The notes under the pieces are model-generated. The model was not told where the DNA came from, made no database searches, and worked only from the letters and a program-made list of their open reading frames with translations. Made by a program: the position numbers and the translations under genes. A stretch of 16,204 bases of DNA from the NCBI GenBank assembly GCA_947305585.1, contig CAMZDY010000018.1, forward strand, positions 1 to 16,204, in the 5' to 3' direction. Positions 1-7,634 of the stretch are shown here, one piece after another. The DNA comes from an uncultured Verrucomicrobiota bacterium (GTDB lineage Bacteria > Verrucomicrobiota > Kiritimatiellia > RFP12 > UBA1067). Every line of letters starts with the position of its first letter. Within the stretch, counting starts at the first letter, position 1.

Positions 1-1622
1 CGGACGAAATCGACACGTTGGGGACGGTGCGTCCCAAATACGAGGAAAAGGCCAATATCGTCATCATGTCGCGCGAACAGGCGGTGCGTCCCGTCCAGGT
101 GCGCAAGCTCAAGGACGGCGAGGAGGTGCCGGAAGGCGTGGAGGTGAAGGAGTCGAAGCTGCTGGCCACGATATGGGCGGCGAACCGGATGGAAGATCTT
201 GCGAGCCAGTCGGGCGAGCGCAAGGACGAGTTTTTGGCGCTCGGGCGCAAATACGGGGTGGCAGGCGCGGGGACGAGTCTCATCGTGCTGGAGGGTCTGG
301 AACAATATTTGACGCACCAGATCGAACCGCCCGAAGCGATGGCGTTCCACGACGAGTGGGTGCGTCGCATGCTGGCGCGCGACGAGGAGATCGAAAAGTC
401 CCGGAACGATCTGGAGCACAAGGCGGAGCTCTTGCGGCTGTGGGAAGAGCGCGTGAATTGGTGGAACAGTCCCGTTCCGCATCGGGAAACCCCCAGCAGC
501 GGCCTGTTCGATGACGAGGTTGAGGTTGCGGCCGCGTCTGGCGCGAATCGCGTAGAACCCGCACCGGCGAGGATGAGGCGTTCGGCGGCGCGGTCCGAGG
601 AGGCGATGGTGGCGTGCTCCGAGATGCCGGACGAGGAACCGGTCGAGCGGTCGGTTGCCAAGGCGGGCGGCGGCGGGGCCACGATTACGATCAAGCCTTG
701 GACGAGCAACGCGCCGTATCTGAAGACGATCGACCAGGCGGAGGACAAGTATGCGGCGTATCTCAAGGAACGGACGGAATATGGCGCATCGCCCGCCTTC
801 TACATGGATGTGGCGAGTCTCTTCTTCCGCCAAGGCGAGAATCGCATTGCCAAGCGGATACTTTCCAATATGGCGGAGTTCAAGCTGGAGGATGCGGCCG
901 TTTGGCGGTCGATGGGCTGGCGGCTCCGGGAAGCCGGCGAATACGAGGCGGCCATCCGTTGCTTCGCGCAGGCGCTGAGGCTCCGGAGCGAGGAGGGACA
1001 GGCGCGGCGCGACCTTGCGCTGGTGCTGTCCGAGCACGGCAAAAAGACGGGCGATGCGGCGGAACTGGCGCAGGCGATGGCGCTTTTGAAAGACGCGGCG
1101 TTTGTCAACTGGGCGCGGCGCAGTTCGAGGCGGTCGAACGACCGGCAGGTGTCCATCATCGCTTTGGAGGAGCTGAACGCGCTTATCGCCTGGTGCGAAA
1201 AGAACGCGTCCGGGGCGAGGGCGCCGGAAATGGAAGCGGCGTTCCGTCGCGATCTTCCGGTCAAGATCCGGATTGCGCTTTCCTGGGATGCGGACGAGAC
1301 GGATATCGACATTCACGTGCTGGAGCCGGACGGCGAAGAGGCGTTCTACCGCAACCGGCGCACGTCGACGGGCGGTTTTGTGGGCGAGGACGTAACTACG
1401 GGATACGGTCCCGAAGAGTACCTCCGCAAGGAGGGGACGGGCAAATTCCGGATTCTCGCCAACTATTTCGCGTCGCACCAGACGGATCTTACGGGAGCTG
1501 TCACCGCCACTGCCACCGTCTATACGGACTGGGGCACGGAAAAGGAGCAGATGCAGATGCTGACGATGCGGCTTGACAAGCCGAAAGAAAAGGTGTCGAT
1601 CGGCGAAGTGGAGGTGAAGTAA
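1..1622 (+). CDS. C-terminal part of a TPR + DUF2135 (YfaP-like) protein, probably a VIT/VWA-type envelope protein; 5' end outside window
   Basis: The frame is open to the left edge (codons in phase from base 3), so the true start lies upstream and the TTG at 18 is only an internal candidate. A charged helical region (about bases 340-460) comes first, then a low-complexity linker (about 500-680), then TPR-like helices (about 789-1110, with a recognisable repeat around AGEYEAAIRCFAQALRL). The C-terminal beta domain (about 1260-1575) contains LSWDADETDIDIHVLEPDGE and matches the DUF2135/YfaP type. Proteins with this tail order commonly carry VIT and von Willebrand A domains at the N-terminus and are exported. 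That part is not visible here, so VIT/VWA is inference from architecture. The gene ends one base before the AAA+ gene, whose ribosome binding site lies inside this reading frame, so the two are probably co-translated. The biochemical role is unknown. The DUF2135 assignment is fairly secure; the rest is moderate. Confidence 0.75.
   Translation, partial: DEIDTLGTVRPKYEEKANIVIMSREQAVRPVQVRKLKDGEEVPEGVEVKESKLLATIWAANRMEDLASQSGERKDEFLALGRKYGVAGAGTSLIVLEGLEQYLTHQIEPPEAMAFHDEWVRRMLARDEEIEKSRNDLEHKAELLRLWEERVNWWNSPVPHRETPSSGLFDDEVEVAAASGANRVEPAPARMRRSAARSEEAMVACSEMPDEEPVERSVAKAGGGGATITIKPWTSNAPYLKTIDQAEDKYAAYLKERTEYGASPAFYMDVASLFFRQGENRIAKRILSNMAEFKLEDAAVWRSMGWRLREAGEYEAAIRCFAQALRLRSEEGQARRDLALVLSEHGKKTGDAAELAQAMALLKDAAFVNWARRSSRRSNDRQVSIIALEELNALIAWCEKNASGARAPEMEAAFRRDLPVKIRIALSWDADETDIDIHVLEPDGEEAFYRNRRTSTGGFVGEDVTTGYGPEEYLRKEGTGKFRILANYFASHQTDLTGAVTATATVYTDWGTEKEQMQMLTMRLDKPKEKVSIGEVEVK
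1610..1617 (+). promoter_or_regulatory. Shine-Dalgarno site for the AAA+ gene
   Basis: GGAGGTGA lies 6 bases before the ATG at 1624. It sits inside the last codons of the upstream gene, which supports the chosen start and co-translation of the two genes. Confidence 0.7.
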
Positions 1623-1623
1623 A

Positions 1624-2670
1624 ATGGAAGATTTCACAGGCGAAACGGTGAAGCCGCGCAAGAAGAAGGGATGTCTCTTTTACTTCGCGATCTTTATTGG
1701 CGTGGGGGCGATACTGGCGCTGTTCAGTCCCGATCCCAAGTTGGAGAAGCAGCCGGACGAAAGTAAGGACGAGGAAGCGGGCGAGATTCCGTCCGGAGTA
1801 GAATACGTGCCGGTCGACACGAACGAGACGGTGTCGCTGGAAGCGGCGCTGGAGGAGTTGAACAGTCTTATCGGGCTGGCAAGCGTCAAGGAGGAGGTGA
1901 AGAAGTTTGTCAAGTTCGTGCAGGTTTCGAAGGAACGAGAGAAGGCGGGACTCAAAACGGCCGATCTCTCGTACCACATGGTGTTTACTGGCAATCCCGG
2001 TACGGGCAAGACGACCGTCGCACGCATCATGGCCAAGATTTACCGGGCGTTGGGCGTGGTCGAGAAGGGTCACTTGGTGGAGACGGACCGGGGCGGGCTC
2101 ATCGGGGAATACGTGGGGCAGACGGCGGTCAAGACGGGCAAGGTGATTGATCTGGCGATGGACGGGGTGCTTTTCATCGACGAGGCGTATGCCATAACCG
2201 AGGGGGGAGATTCCGGCTACGGCAAGGAATGCGTGGCCACGTTGCTGAAGCGCATGGAGGACAATCGTGACCGTCTGGTGGTGATCGTGGCGGGATATAC
2301 GGACGAGATGAAGGAGTTCATAGACACCAATCCGGGGTTGGCGAGCCGCTTCAACCGTTACATCGAATTTCCAGACTACACGTACAAGGAGCTGGCCGAT
2401 ATCTATCGCTCGCAGGCGAAGAAGAACGAGTACGTGCTTTCGGCGGACGTGGAAAGATGGCTCGACGCGTACATTGCGGTGCGGACGAAGGAGCGTGACA
2501 AGCATTTCGGCAACGGACGCTGGGTGCGCAACGAGTTCGAGAAGGCGCTTGAGCGCCATGCCATGCGCATCGCCGAGGTGGAACACCCCACCAAGGAGCA
2601 GTTGATGACGCTTATTATGAGCGACGTGGGCATCAAGCTCAAGAATCCGGACGAATCCGACGAAGATTGA
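1624..2670 (+). CDS. CbbX/SpoVK-type AAA+ ATPase with an N-terminal membrane segment
   Basis: The protein has 348 residues. Residues 1-16 are basic (KPRKKK at 10-15), 17-34 form one hydrophobic segment, and 35-55 are strongly acidic. The AAA+ domain (about 75-330) has Walker A GNPGTGKTT (123-131), a pore-loop-like EYVGQTAVKT (162-171), Walker B VLFIDEA (182-188), sensor-1-like VIVAGYT (220-226), arginine finger R242 in the NPGLASRF motif (236-243), and a sensor-2-like NGRWVRN stretch (297-303). This is the pattern of the CbbX/SpoVK subfamily, whose members are hexameric remodelers; CbbX itself reactivates Rubisco. No Rubisco gene is in the window, so the substrate is unknown. By the positive-inside rule the ATPase domain would face the periplasm, which is odd for an ATP-dependent enzyme. 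Its close neighbours are exported or outer-membrane proteins, suggesting an envelope role. The family call is strong; the role is open. Confidence 0.9.
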   Translation: MEDFTGETVKPRKKKGCLFYFAIFIGVGAILALFSPDPKLEKQPDESKDEEAGEIPSGVEYVPVDTNETVSLEAALEELNSLIGLASVKEEVKKFVKFVQVSKEREKAGLKTADLSYHMVFTGNPGTGKTTVARIMAKIYRALGVVEKGHLVETDRGGLIGEYVGQTAVKTGKVIDLAMDGVLFIDEAYAITEGGDSGYGKECVATLLKRMEDNRDRLVVIVAGYTDEMKEFIDTNPGLASRFNRYIEFPDYTYKELADIYRSQAKKNEYVLSADVERWLDAYIAVRTKERDKHFGNGRWVRNEFEKALERHAMRIAEVEHPTKEQLMTLIMSDVGIKLKNPDESDED

Positions 2671-2681
2671 TTTCAACGCAA

Positions 2682-2686
2682 AAGGA
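2682..2686 (+). promoter_or_regulatory. Shine-Dalgarno site for the 2696 gene
   Basis: AAGGA lies 9 bases upstream of the ATG at 2696, in the 25-base gap after the AAA+ gene. It supports this start, which also opens a clear signal peptide. I see no promoter-like pair of boxes in the gap. Confidence 0.5.
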
Positions 2687-2695
2687 ACATCCGAC

Positions 2696-4018
2696 ATGAA
2701 ACATTTGATTATGGCGGTTCTCGCGTGCGCGGCGATTGCGATGCCGGGACGGAGCCAGGCCGACGAAGCGCAGAAGAAGCGTCAGATCGGGCAGGCCAGC
2801 TTCTATGTGCGCGAGTTCGAGCAGGAAGTGGAGCGGCAGCGCGGCGGCGCGAAGGCGACGTACCGGAGCCAGAAGGACGCGCTTGAGCGGGTGAAGAACC
2901 TGAAGAGCGAATATCCCGGCGACGAGGAGGTGGAGGAGCTTTTCCGGAGGGTGAAGAAGGCGCTCAAGAAGTCCAAGGGCGACTATTCCGAGGTGGACGA
3001 AGCGTGGATCGCCTACAAAAACAACGAAGAGAACCTCAGAAAGCAGATCGCGGCGATGGCGGCGGAGGAGTGGAACAAACTGCTTGCCGAATATGGCGAG
3101 GCGGTGCTCCCGCGCGCCTTCCCCACGCCGGATTCGGCCGAGGTGACGGTGGATGATCTGGAGGGAAAGTATGTGGTGTTGGACTCCATCGAGTATCCGG
3201 CCAACCAGTTCTACGGCGAGACGGGCGAATTCGTGGCGTCCGGCAAGCCGTCCGAGGGGTACTACTTCCTCGCGATTGGCGGCAGGGACTGGCTAGGGCC
3301 ATATGAGGCAGTGAAGCGCTATCGCCGCAACGTGGACAGCACGCTCGGCGACGTGCGTAAATGGACGGTGCTCGCCAAATTCCACAACGTGACGATGGAG
3401 AATCCGCGTCCGAGCGAAGACGGGGCGGGCGCTGCCTACTGGGGTTGGGTGATGAAGCCGGTGGCGCTGTACGTGCCGGGACATGTGGTGGCCAAGAGAG
3501 ACTCGGCAGGCGATAAGACGGGTCGCTACTCCGGCGAGGACAAGGTGGAGGCGATCAAGGACGGCTGGTATACGGTCAAGAGCGTGCCGGCAGACGTGAC
3601 GCCCGAGAAGCTGATGGAGATATTCATGACGGCCATCAAGGAGAAGAACTATCCGCTCTATCTCGATTGCATCGACCCCGAACGGCAGCAGACGGAAGTG
3701 GCGCAGGATCTGATGCGCTATCACTGGGATCTCCACCAGGAGCGATTCCACAAGGAATACGTGCATGCTACGTTCGGCCCGGCCAAGATTACGGTCGTCA
3801 AGGGTTTCGACGACGGCAACGAGCTGGAGAACTTCTTCCTGGACGACGACGAGAAGGAGGAACTCAAGAAGGCCGCCGGCGAGAAGGTGGAGGAGGCGGA
3901 GGTAGAGTCTAAGGCGATCGACCCCAACGGACGCCAGTTGGGCACGCCCACTATGCACAAACTGATCCGCCGGGATGGCGGCAGGTGGTATGTGGAAGAC
4001 TACGAGCCGAGATTCTGA
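2696..4018 (+). CDS. Secreted protein of unknown function with a helical N-terminal half
   Basis: The protein has 440 residues and I do not recognise the family. A signal peptide is clear: K3, a hydrophobic core at about 4-16, and a probable cleavage site after SQA (20-22). Residues 24-135 are highly charged and predicted helical, with TPR- or coiled-coil-like spacing. The middle (about 155-300) is mixed and aromatic-rich. The C-terminal stretch (about 303-440) begins with PEKLMEIFMTAIKEKNYPLY and ends with GRWYVEDYEPRF, a layout reminiscent of NTF2/SnoaL-like or DUF4878-type domains; this fold guess is weak. An acidic insert lies at 381-405. It is most likely periplasmic or lipid-free extracellular, as there is no lipobox Cys. 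It follows the AAA+ gene by 25 bases and precedes another exported protein, so it probably belongs to the same envelope module. Confidence 0.8.
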   Translation: MKHLIMAVLACAAIAMPGRSQADEAQKKRQIGQASFYVREFEQEVERQRGGAKATYRSQKDALERVKNLKSEYPGDEEVEELFRRVKKALKKSKGDYSEVDEAWIAYKNNEENLRKQIAAMAAEEWNKLLAEYGEAVLPRAFPTPDSAEVTVDDLEGKYVVLDSIEYPANQFYGETGEFVASGKPSEGYYFLAIGGRDWLGPYEAVKRYRRNVDSTLGDVRKWTVLAKFHNVTMENPRPSEDGAGAAYWGWVMKPVALYVPGHVVAKRDSAGDKTGRYSGEDKVEAIKDGWYTVKSVPADVTPEKLMEIFMTAIKEKNYPLYLDCIDPERQQTEVAQDLMRYHWDLHQERFHKEYVHATFGPAKITVVKGFDDGNELENFFLDDDEKEELKKAAGEKVEEAEVESKAIDPNGRQLGTPTMHKLIRRDGGRWYVEDYEPRF

Positions 4019-4024
4019 GGACGT

Positions 4025-4036
4025 AAAGGAAAGGGA
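4025..4036 (+). promoter_or_regulatory. Tandem Shine-Dalgarno-like purine tract before the 4045 gene
   Basis: AAAGGA and AAGGGA follow each other directly. The second ends 8 bases before the ATG at 4045. The earlier ATG at 4037 is followed by a stop after three codons, so it is not the gene start. Confidence 0.55.
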
Positions 4037-4044
4037 ATGACGAC

Positions 4045-5178
4045 ATGAAGAAGCTATTCGTTCTGGGGGTGGCAGCCATGGCCATGCTGGCGGCTCCGGC
4101 CAAGCCGGAAGGCAAGGCCAAAAAGGAGCCGAAGCCCAATTTCGACGAGGAGATGACCCAGGCGTGTGAGTTTTTGATAGGCCGCGTGGATACCTATTCT
4201 TCGGCGCTGATGGCGGCGCTGAACGGGAAAGCATCCTATGATCCGGGCAAAAGTTCGTTGCTGGACGCGCTGCAGGAGGCTGCGAACAGTTCGCTCAACA
4301 CCAAGACGCGTGCCAAGGGGTCGCGGGACGGCAACGAAGGCGAGCAGACGGTGTACCAGATGCGCGAGGTGCTTTCGTCCATCGACTCCAATTCCAAGAG
4401 CGGCATCACACAACTTTTGATGTGCATGCGCGGCAACGAGGCGCCGAAACGCTATTCCACGCTCGACCGTTGCTATCGCCGGATCCAGGTACGCGGTTTC
4501 ACCAAGATGCTGGACGATTTCGATCTGGCTTGGGATTCGTTCCGCACGCTTGCCGGTGAGATGAAGGCATCGGAGAAGAAAATCCGGACGGGCGAAGCTG
4601 ACGTGCCGTCCGGTTCCGAACTTGTGGTGGCGGCCGGGCTGGACCGGTTCGCCAGCCCCAAAACATGCAAGGTGGCGCCTTCGTTCGACCGCGAAATGCG
4701 CAATCTCGATTCGTACCTCGCTCAGATGGACAACGAAACGCTGGATTCGTTCGAGCGGACGATTAAGGCGATGGATAAATATCTAGAGAAGGCGTCGAAG
4801 GGCTTGACCGAGGATGTGGGCCGGTATCAGGCGGCCAAAATCCATCCGGCCTACAAGCAGAAGATAGGCGAGCTGTTGACGAATGAGGGGTTGTTTCTGG
4901 ACGAAGTAGGCGCGTTCATCAATGCTTCCAACGAGTTGTTGGCCAATATCCGCAACCCATCCGGTGAGGTGGGCAAACTGCGCACTGTAAACGGGTTCGC
5001 TAGGCGCAATTCGTTCCTCCTCTGCACCGCCCCGGCCTCGCCGACCGGCGTGCAGAACTATATCCAGCGCGTGAGACTCATCCTCATGAACGTGAAGGAC
5101 GAGTACAAGGCGGCACTCGCCCCGTGCAACCGGGCGTTGAGGGAATCGGATCGTCCGGATATCAAGGGCTGGCAGTGA
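4045..5178 (+). CDS. Secreted, mostly helical protein of unknown function with six cysteines
   Basis: The protein has 377 residues and I recognise no family. The signal peptide is MKKL plus a hydrophobic run to about residue 17, with a probable cut after APA (17-19). A Lys/Pro-rich linker (20-31) follows, then a long helical body without obvious repeats. The mature part has six cysteines (41, 127, 143, 208, 327, 361); an even number in a predicted periplasmic protein fits disulfide bonds but does not prove them. There is no lipobox, no transmembrane segment beyond the signal peptide and no visible catalytic motif. A structural or binding role is plausible but unproven. It sits 26 bases after another signal-peptide protein and 41 bases before an outer-membrane beta-barrel gene, so it probably acts in the periplasm. 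Confidence 0.8.
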   Translation: MKKLFVLGVAAMAMLAAPAKPEGKAKKEPKPNFDEEMTQACEFLIGRVDTYSSALMAALNGKASYDPGKSSLLDALQEAANSSLNTKTRAKGSRDGNEGEQTVYQMREVLSSIDSNSKSGITQLLMCMRGNEAPKRYSTLDRCYRRIQVRGFTKMLDDFDLAWDSFRTLAGEMKASEKKIRTGEADVPSGSELVVAAGLDRFASPKTCKVAPSFDREMRNLDSYLAQMDNETLDSFERTIKAMDKYLEKASKGLTEDVGRYQAAKIHPAYKQKIGELLTNEGLFLDEVGAFINASNELLANIRNPSGEVGKLRTVNGFARRNSFLLCTAPASPTGVQNYIQRVRLILMNVKDEYKAALAPCNRALRESDRPDIKGWQ

Positions 5179-5205
5179 GCTGGATGGAACCGCAAGCTTA
5201 AACAG

Positions 5206-5212
5206 AAAGGGA
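5206..5212 (+). promoter_or_regulatory. Shine-Dalgarno site for the DUF481-type gene
   Basis: AAAGGGA lies 7 bases before the ATG at 5220, in the longest gap of the window (5179-5219). I see no convincing -35/-10 pair or hairpin in that gap. Confidence 0.55.
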
Positions 5213-5219
5213 AAAGACA

Positions 5220-6236
5220 ATGAAGAAACTAGTATTGGTGCTGGCGACGATCGCGGGAATGGCGGCGTTCGCGGACAAGGTAAGCCTCAAGTCGGGCTCG
5301 TTCCTGACGGGCAAGGTCGGAGTTATCCAGGACGGAAAGCTCCTGTTCGAGTCGGACGATCTCGGCGAAATCAAGATCGACGTCAAGAACATCGCTTCGA
5401 TCGAGAGCGAGGCCATGCACGTATTGCAGTATTCCGACCTGAGCCGGGAAGAGCTGCCGCTAACCGTGCAGGACGGCGAGTACGTGGTGAACGGCGAGAA
5501 GGTGAATATGGACAACGTGAAGGCCATCGATCCGGCGGAGGAGACCTGGCACGGATCGGTGAGCGTGGCGTTCCAGGCCGATCGCGGCAATTCGTACGGC
5601 CATAGCGCCACCATTCTCGCCAACATCAACCGCCGGTGGGAGAAGGATCGCTTCAACGCCGACTTCGGCTACTACTATTCCGACAGCGGCACGTCGCGCC
5701 GGGATCACGAGAAGACGAAGGACAACTGGGAGGTGGAGGCGCAGCACGACCACTTCTGGACGCAGAAAGTGTACAGCTACGAAAACGCCCAGTACACGCG
5801 CGACACGATGGCGGGGCTGTCCTCGCGCGTCCGGTTGGGCGCAGGTCTCGGCTACCAGTGGCTGGACAAGGATGAATTCGAACTTACCGGCAAGTGGAGC
5901 TTCAACCAGGAGCTGGGCCTCGGCTGGACGCACAACGTCTACAACGACCGCAATTCCGACGTCGACGCCGATTACTGCTCGGTGCACTACGCGCACCATT
6001 TGCTGTTCGATCCCAATTTCTCGGACACCATCCAGTTCTTCCACAATCTCGCGTACGATCCGGCCGTGCACGACTGGGACCAGTACACCGTCGAAGCCGA
6101 CGTGGGCGCCCGGGCGAAAGTATACGGCAATTTCGACCTCCTCGCGAAGATCGAGTGGAATTACGATTCCGCCCCTTCGGCCGGACGCAAGCGGTCGGAT
6201 GTGCGCTACATCCTGGGTCTAGGGTACAAGTGGTAA
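5220..6236 (+). CDS. DUF481 (YdiY-like) outer-membrane beta-barrel protein
   Basis: The protein has 338 residues. The signal peptide (1-18) is cut near AFA-D. An N-terminal soluble part (about 19-105) has the pattern DKVSLKSGSFLTGKV followed by short strands, as often found ahead of DUF481 barrels. From about 110 to the end, alternating polar and aromatic strands form the barrel; several stretches begin with W or Y and are separated by charged loops. The chain ends in LGLGYKW; an aromatic last residue is the usual signal for outer-membrane barrel assembly by BAM. DUF481 proteins are found in many Gram-negative bacteria and their role is poorly defined. Here it closes a run of genes for exported proteins. 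The fold and location are well supported; the function (pore, adhesin or structural) is not. Confidence 0.85.
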   Translation: MKKLVLVLATIAGMAAFADKVSLKSGSFLTGKVGVIQDGKLLFESDDLGEIKIDVKNIASIESEAMHVLQYSDLSREELPLTVQDGEYVVNGEKVNMDNVKAIDPAEETWHGSVSVAFQADRGNSYGHSATILANINRRWEKDRFNADFGYYYSDSGTSRRDHEKTKDNWEVEAQHDHFWTQKVYSYENAQYTRDTMAGLSSRVRLGAGLGYQWLDKDEFELTGKWSFNQELGLGWTHNVYNDRNSDVDADYCSVHYAHHLLFDPNFSDTIQFFHNLAYDPAVHDWDQYTVEADVGARAKVYGNFDLLAKIEWNYDSAPSAGRKRSDVRYILGLGYKW

Positions 6237-6239
6237 AAA

Positions 6240-7634
6240 GTGAAGGTCGCAATAGCCTATCCGCCGCTTGAAAGCGGGCGTGGCGTTGCGCTGTTGACGC
6301 AGAACCGCCAATTCCAGTGGTTCTCGCGTCCGACTTATATTTTCCCGGTCGTTCCCGCCACCGCCGCCACCATGCTGAAGCAGGCGGGGCACGAGGTGCT
6401 GTTCCTGGACGGGATAGCGTCGGGAATGGGCCGGGAAGAGTTCAATCGCCGGTTGCGGGAGTTCGCGCCGGATTATGTGGTGGTGGAAACGAAAACGCCG
6501 GTCGTGAAGCGCCATTGGCAGTGGATCGCGGAAGAAGCTCCGTCCGGCGCCAAGGTGATCATGGTGGGCGACCACGTGACGGCGCTGCCGGAGGAATCGG
6601 TCGCCAAGCCCAACGTGCATGCGGTCGTCTGCGGGGGTGATTGGGACTTCGCGCTCAAGAAATTCTTCGCGGGCGACCGGCATGGGGGCGTGTATCCGCT
6701 GGAACTGGCGGAGAATCTGAACGAAGCGCCTTGGATCGACCGCGATCTCGTAAACTGGAAACTTTACGCCTACAAGAACGGCAATTTCCGCCGTACTCCC
6801 GGCACCTACATCATGAGCGGGCGCGACTGCTGGCACGGAAAATGCACGTTCTGCAGTTGGACCACGCTCTATCCGAGGTACCGCACGCGCGACGCCAAGG
6901 ACGTGGTGGACGAGATCGAAATGCTGGCGGAAAAGTACGGCGTCAAGGAAGTGATGGACGATTCCGGTTCGTTCCCGGCGGGGGAGTGGCTGGAGACGTT
7001 CTGCCGCGAGATGATAAGCAGGGGACTGGACAAGCGGCTCAGGATCGACTGCAATATGCGGTTCGGCCGGCTGAAACCCGAAGACTACCGGCTTATGCGC
7101 CAGGCGGGGTTCCGTCTCGTCCTCTTCGGGGTGGAAAGCGCCAACCAGTCCACGCTCGACAGCTACCGCAAGGGGATAACCGTCAAGGATGTGGAGGATG
7201 GCTGCAAATGGGCGCATGACGCCGGATTGGATGTGCATCTCACTTTCATGTTCGGCCATCGGGACGAGGGCCGGGAAGAGATGGAGAACACGGTGCGGCT
7301 CGCGCGGAAGCTGCTTGCGAAAGGATGGGCCAAGACCTTGCAGTGCACGATGACCATCCCCTATCCGGGCACGCCGCTTTTCAAGTCGCTCCAGGCGTCC
7401 GGGGGACTTGCGACCGAAGATTGGGACGAATACGACATGCGCCGCGCCATCATCAAGACACCCCGTGCGAGCGAGGCCGAAATCAAGGCTGCCGTCCGGC
7501 GCGTCTACGGCGGGTTCCTGCAGCCCGGGGCGCTGTGGCACCGGCTTACGGACGTGCGCAATCTTTTCGATTTGGGTTTCTACTGGCGCGGCGTCAGGTC
7601 GCTTATCGGACACTTGATGGACTTCAAACCATGA
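6240..7634 (+). CDS. Cobalamin-binding-type radical SAM enzyme with a CX4CX2C motif
   Basis: The protein has 464 residues and starts at GTG, 3 bases after the previous stop; the Shine-Dalgarno is poor (AGGG at 6221-6224). The N-terminal Rossmann-like region (about 1-145) has the layout of B12-binding domains, but the usual DxHxxG motif reads DGIASG (57-62), with Ile in place of His, consistent with His-off cobalamin binding in this superfamily. The radical SAM domain (about 185-390) carries C197, C202 and C205, which is CX4CX2C where CX3CX2C is usual. Later landmarks are DDSGSF (240-245), FGVESAN (296-302) and IPYPGTPL (373-380), typical of B12 radical SAM proteins. Such enzymes perform methylations and other radical reactions on lipids, antibiotics or peptides; the substrate here is unknown. 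It overlaps the secreted transglutaminase-like gene by ATGA, so the two are translationally coupled. The superfamily call is strong. Confidence 0.88.
   Translation: MKVAIAYPPLESGRGVALLTQNRQFQWFSRPTYIFPVVPATAATMLKQAGHEVLFLDGIASGMGREEFNRRLREFAPDYVVVETKTPVVKRHWQWIAEEAPSGAKVIMVGDHVTALPEESVAKPNVHAVVCGGDWDFALKKFFAGDRHGGVYPLELAENLNEAPWIDRDLVNWKLYAYKNGNFRRTPGTYIMSGRDCWHGKCTFCSWTTLYPRYRTRDAKDVVDEIEMLAEKYGVKEVMDDSGSFPAGEWLETFCREMISRGLDKRLRIDCNMRFGRLKPEDYRLMRQAGFRLVLFGVESANQSTLDSYRKGITVKDVEDGCKWAHDAGLDVHLTFMFGHRDEGREEMENTVRLARKLLAKGWAKTLQCTMTIPYPGTPLFKSLQASGGLATEDWDEYDMRRAIIKTPRASEAEIKAAVRRVYGGFLQPGALWHRLTDVRNLFDLGFYWRGVRSLIGHLMDFKP

Noticed and set aside
1624..2670. Rubisco activase (true CbbX)
   Set aside because: No Rubisco or Calvin-cycle gene is present, and the N-terminal membrane segment is not a feature of CbbX.
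4037..4048. A three-codon mini-ORF (ATG ACG ACA TGA) overlapping the start of the 4045 gene
   Set aside because: It could be a leader, but such short ORFs arise by chance, the ribosome site is better spaced for 4045, and nothing else suggests attenuation.
5179..5219. Promoter or terminator in the longest intergenic gap
   Set aside because: I find no inverted repeat with a T-run and no convincing -35/-10 pair; only a ribosome site is clear.
6219..7613. A 464-codon antisense reading frame across the radical SAM gene
   Set aside because: It mirrors a gene with clear domain motifs, is rich in Arg, His and Pro as expected of GC-rich shadows, and shows no family motif. The same holds for long antisense frames at 1501-2697, 13280-14668 and 14646-15992.
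6240..7634. Viperin-like antiviral role for the radical SAM protein
   Set aside because: Viperins have a CX3CX2C motif, are shorter and lack a B12-binding-type N-terminus; no nucleotide kinase or other defence gene lies nearby.
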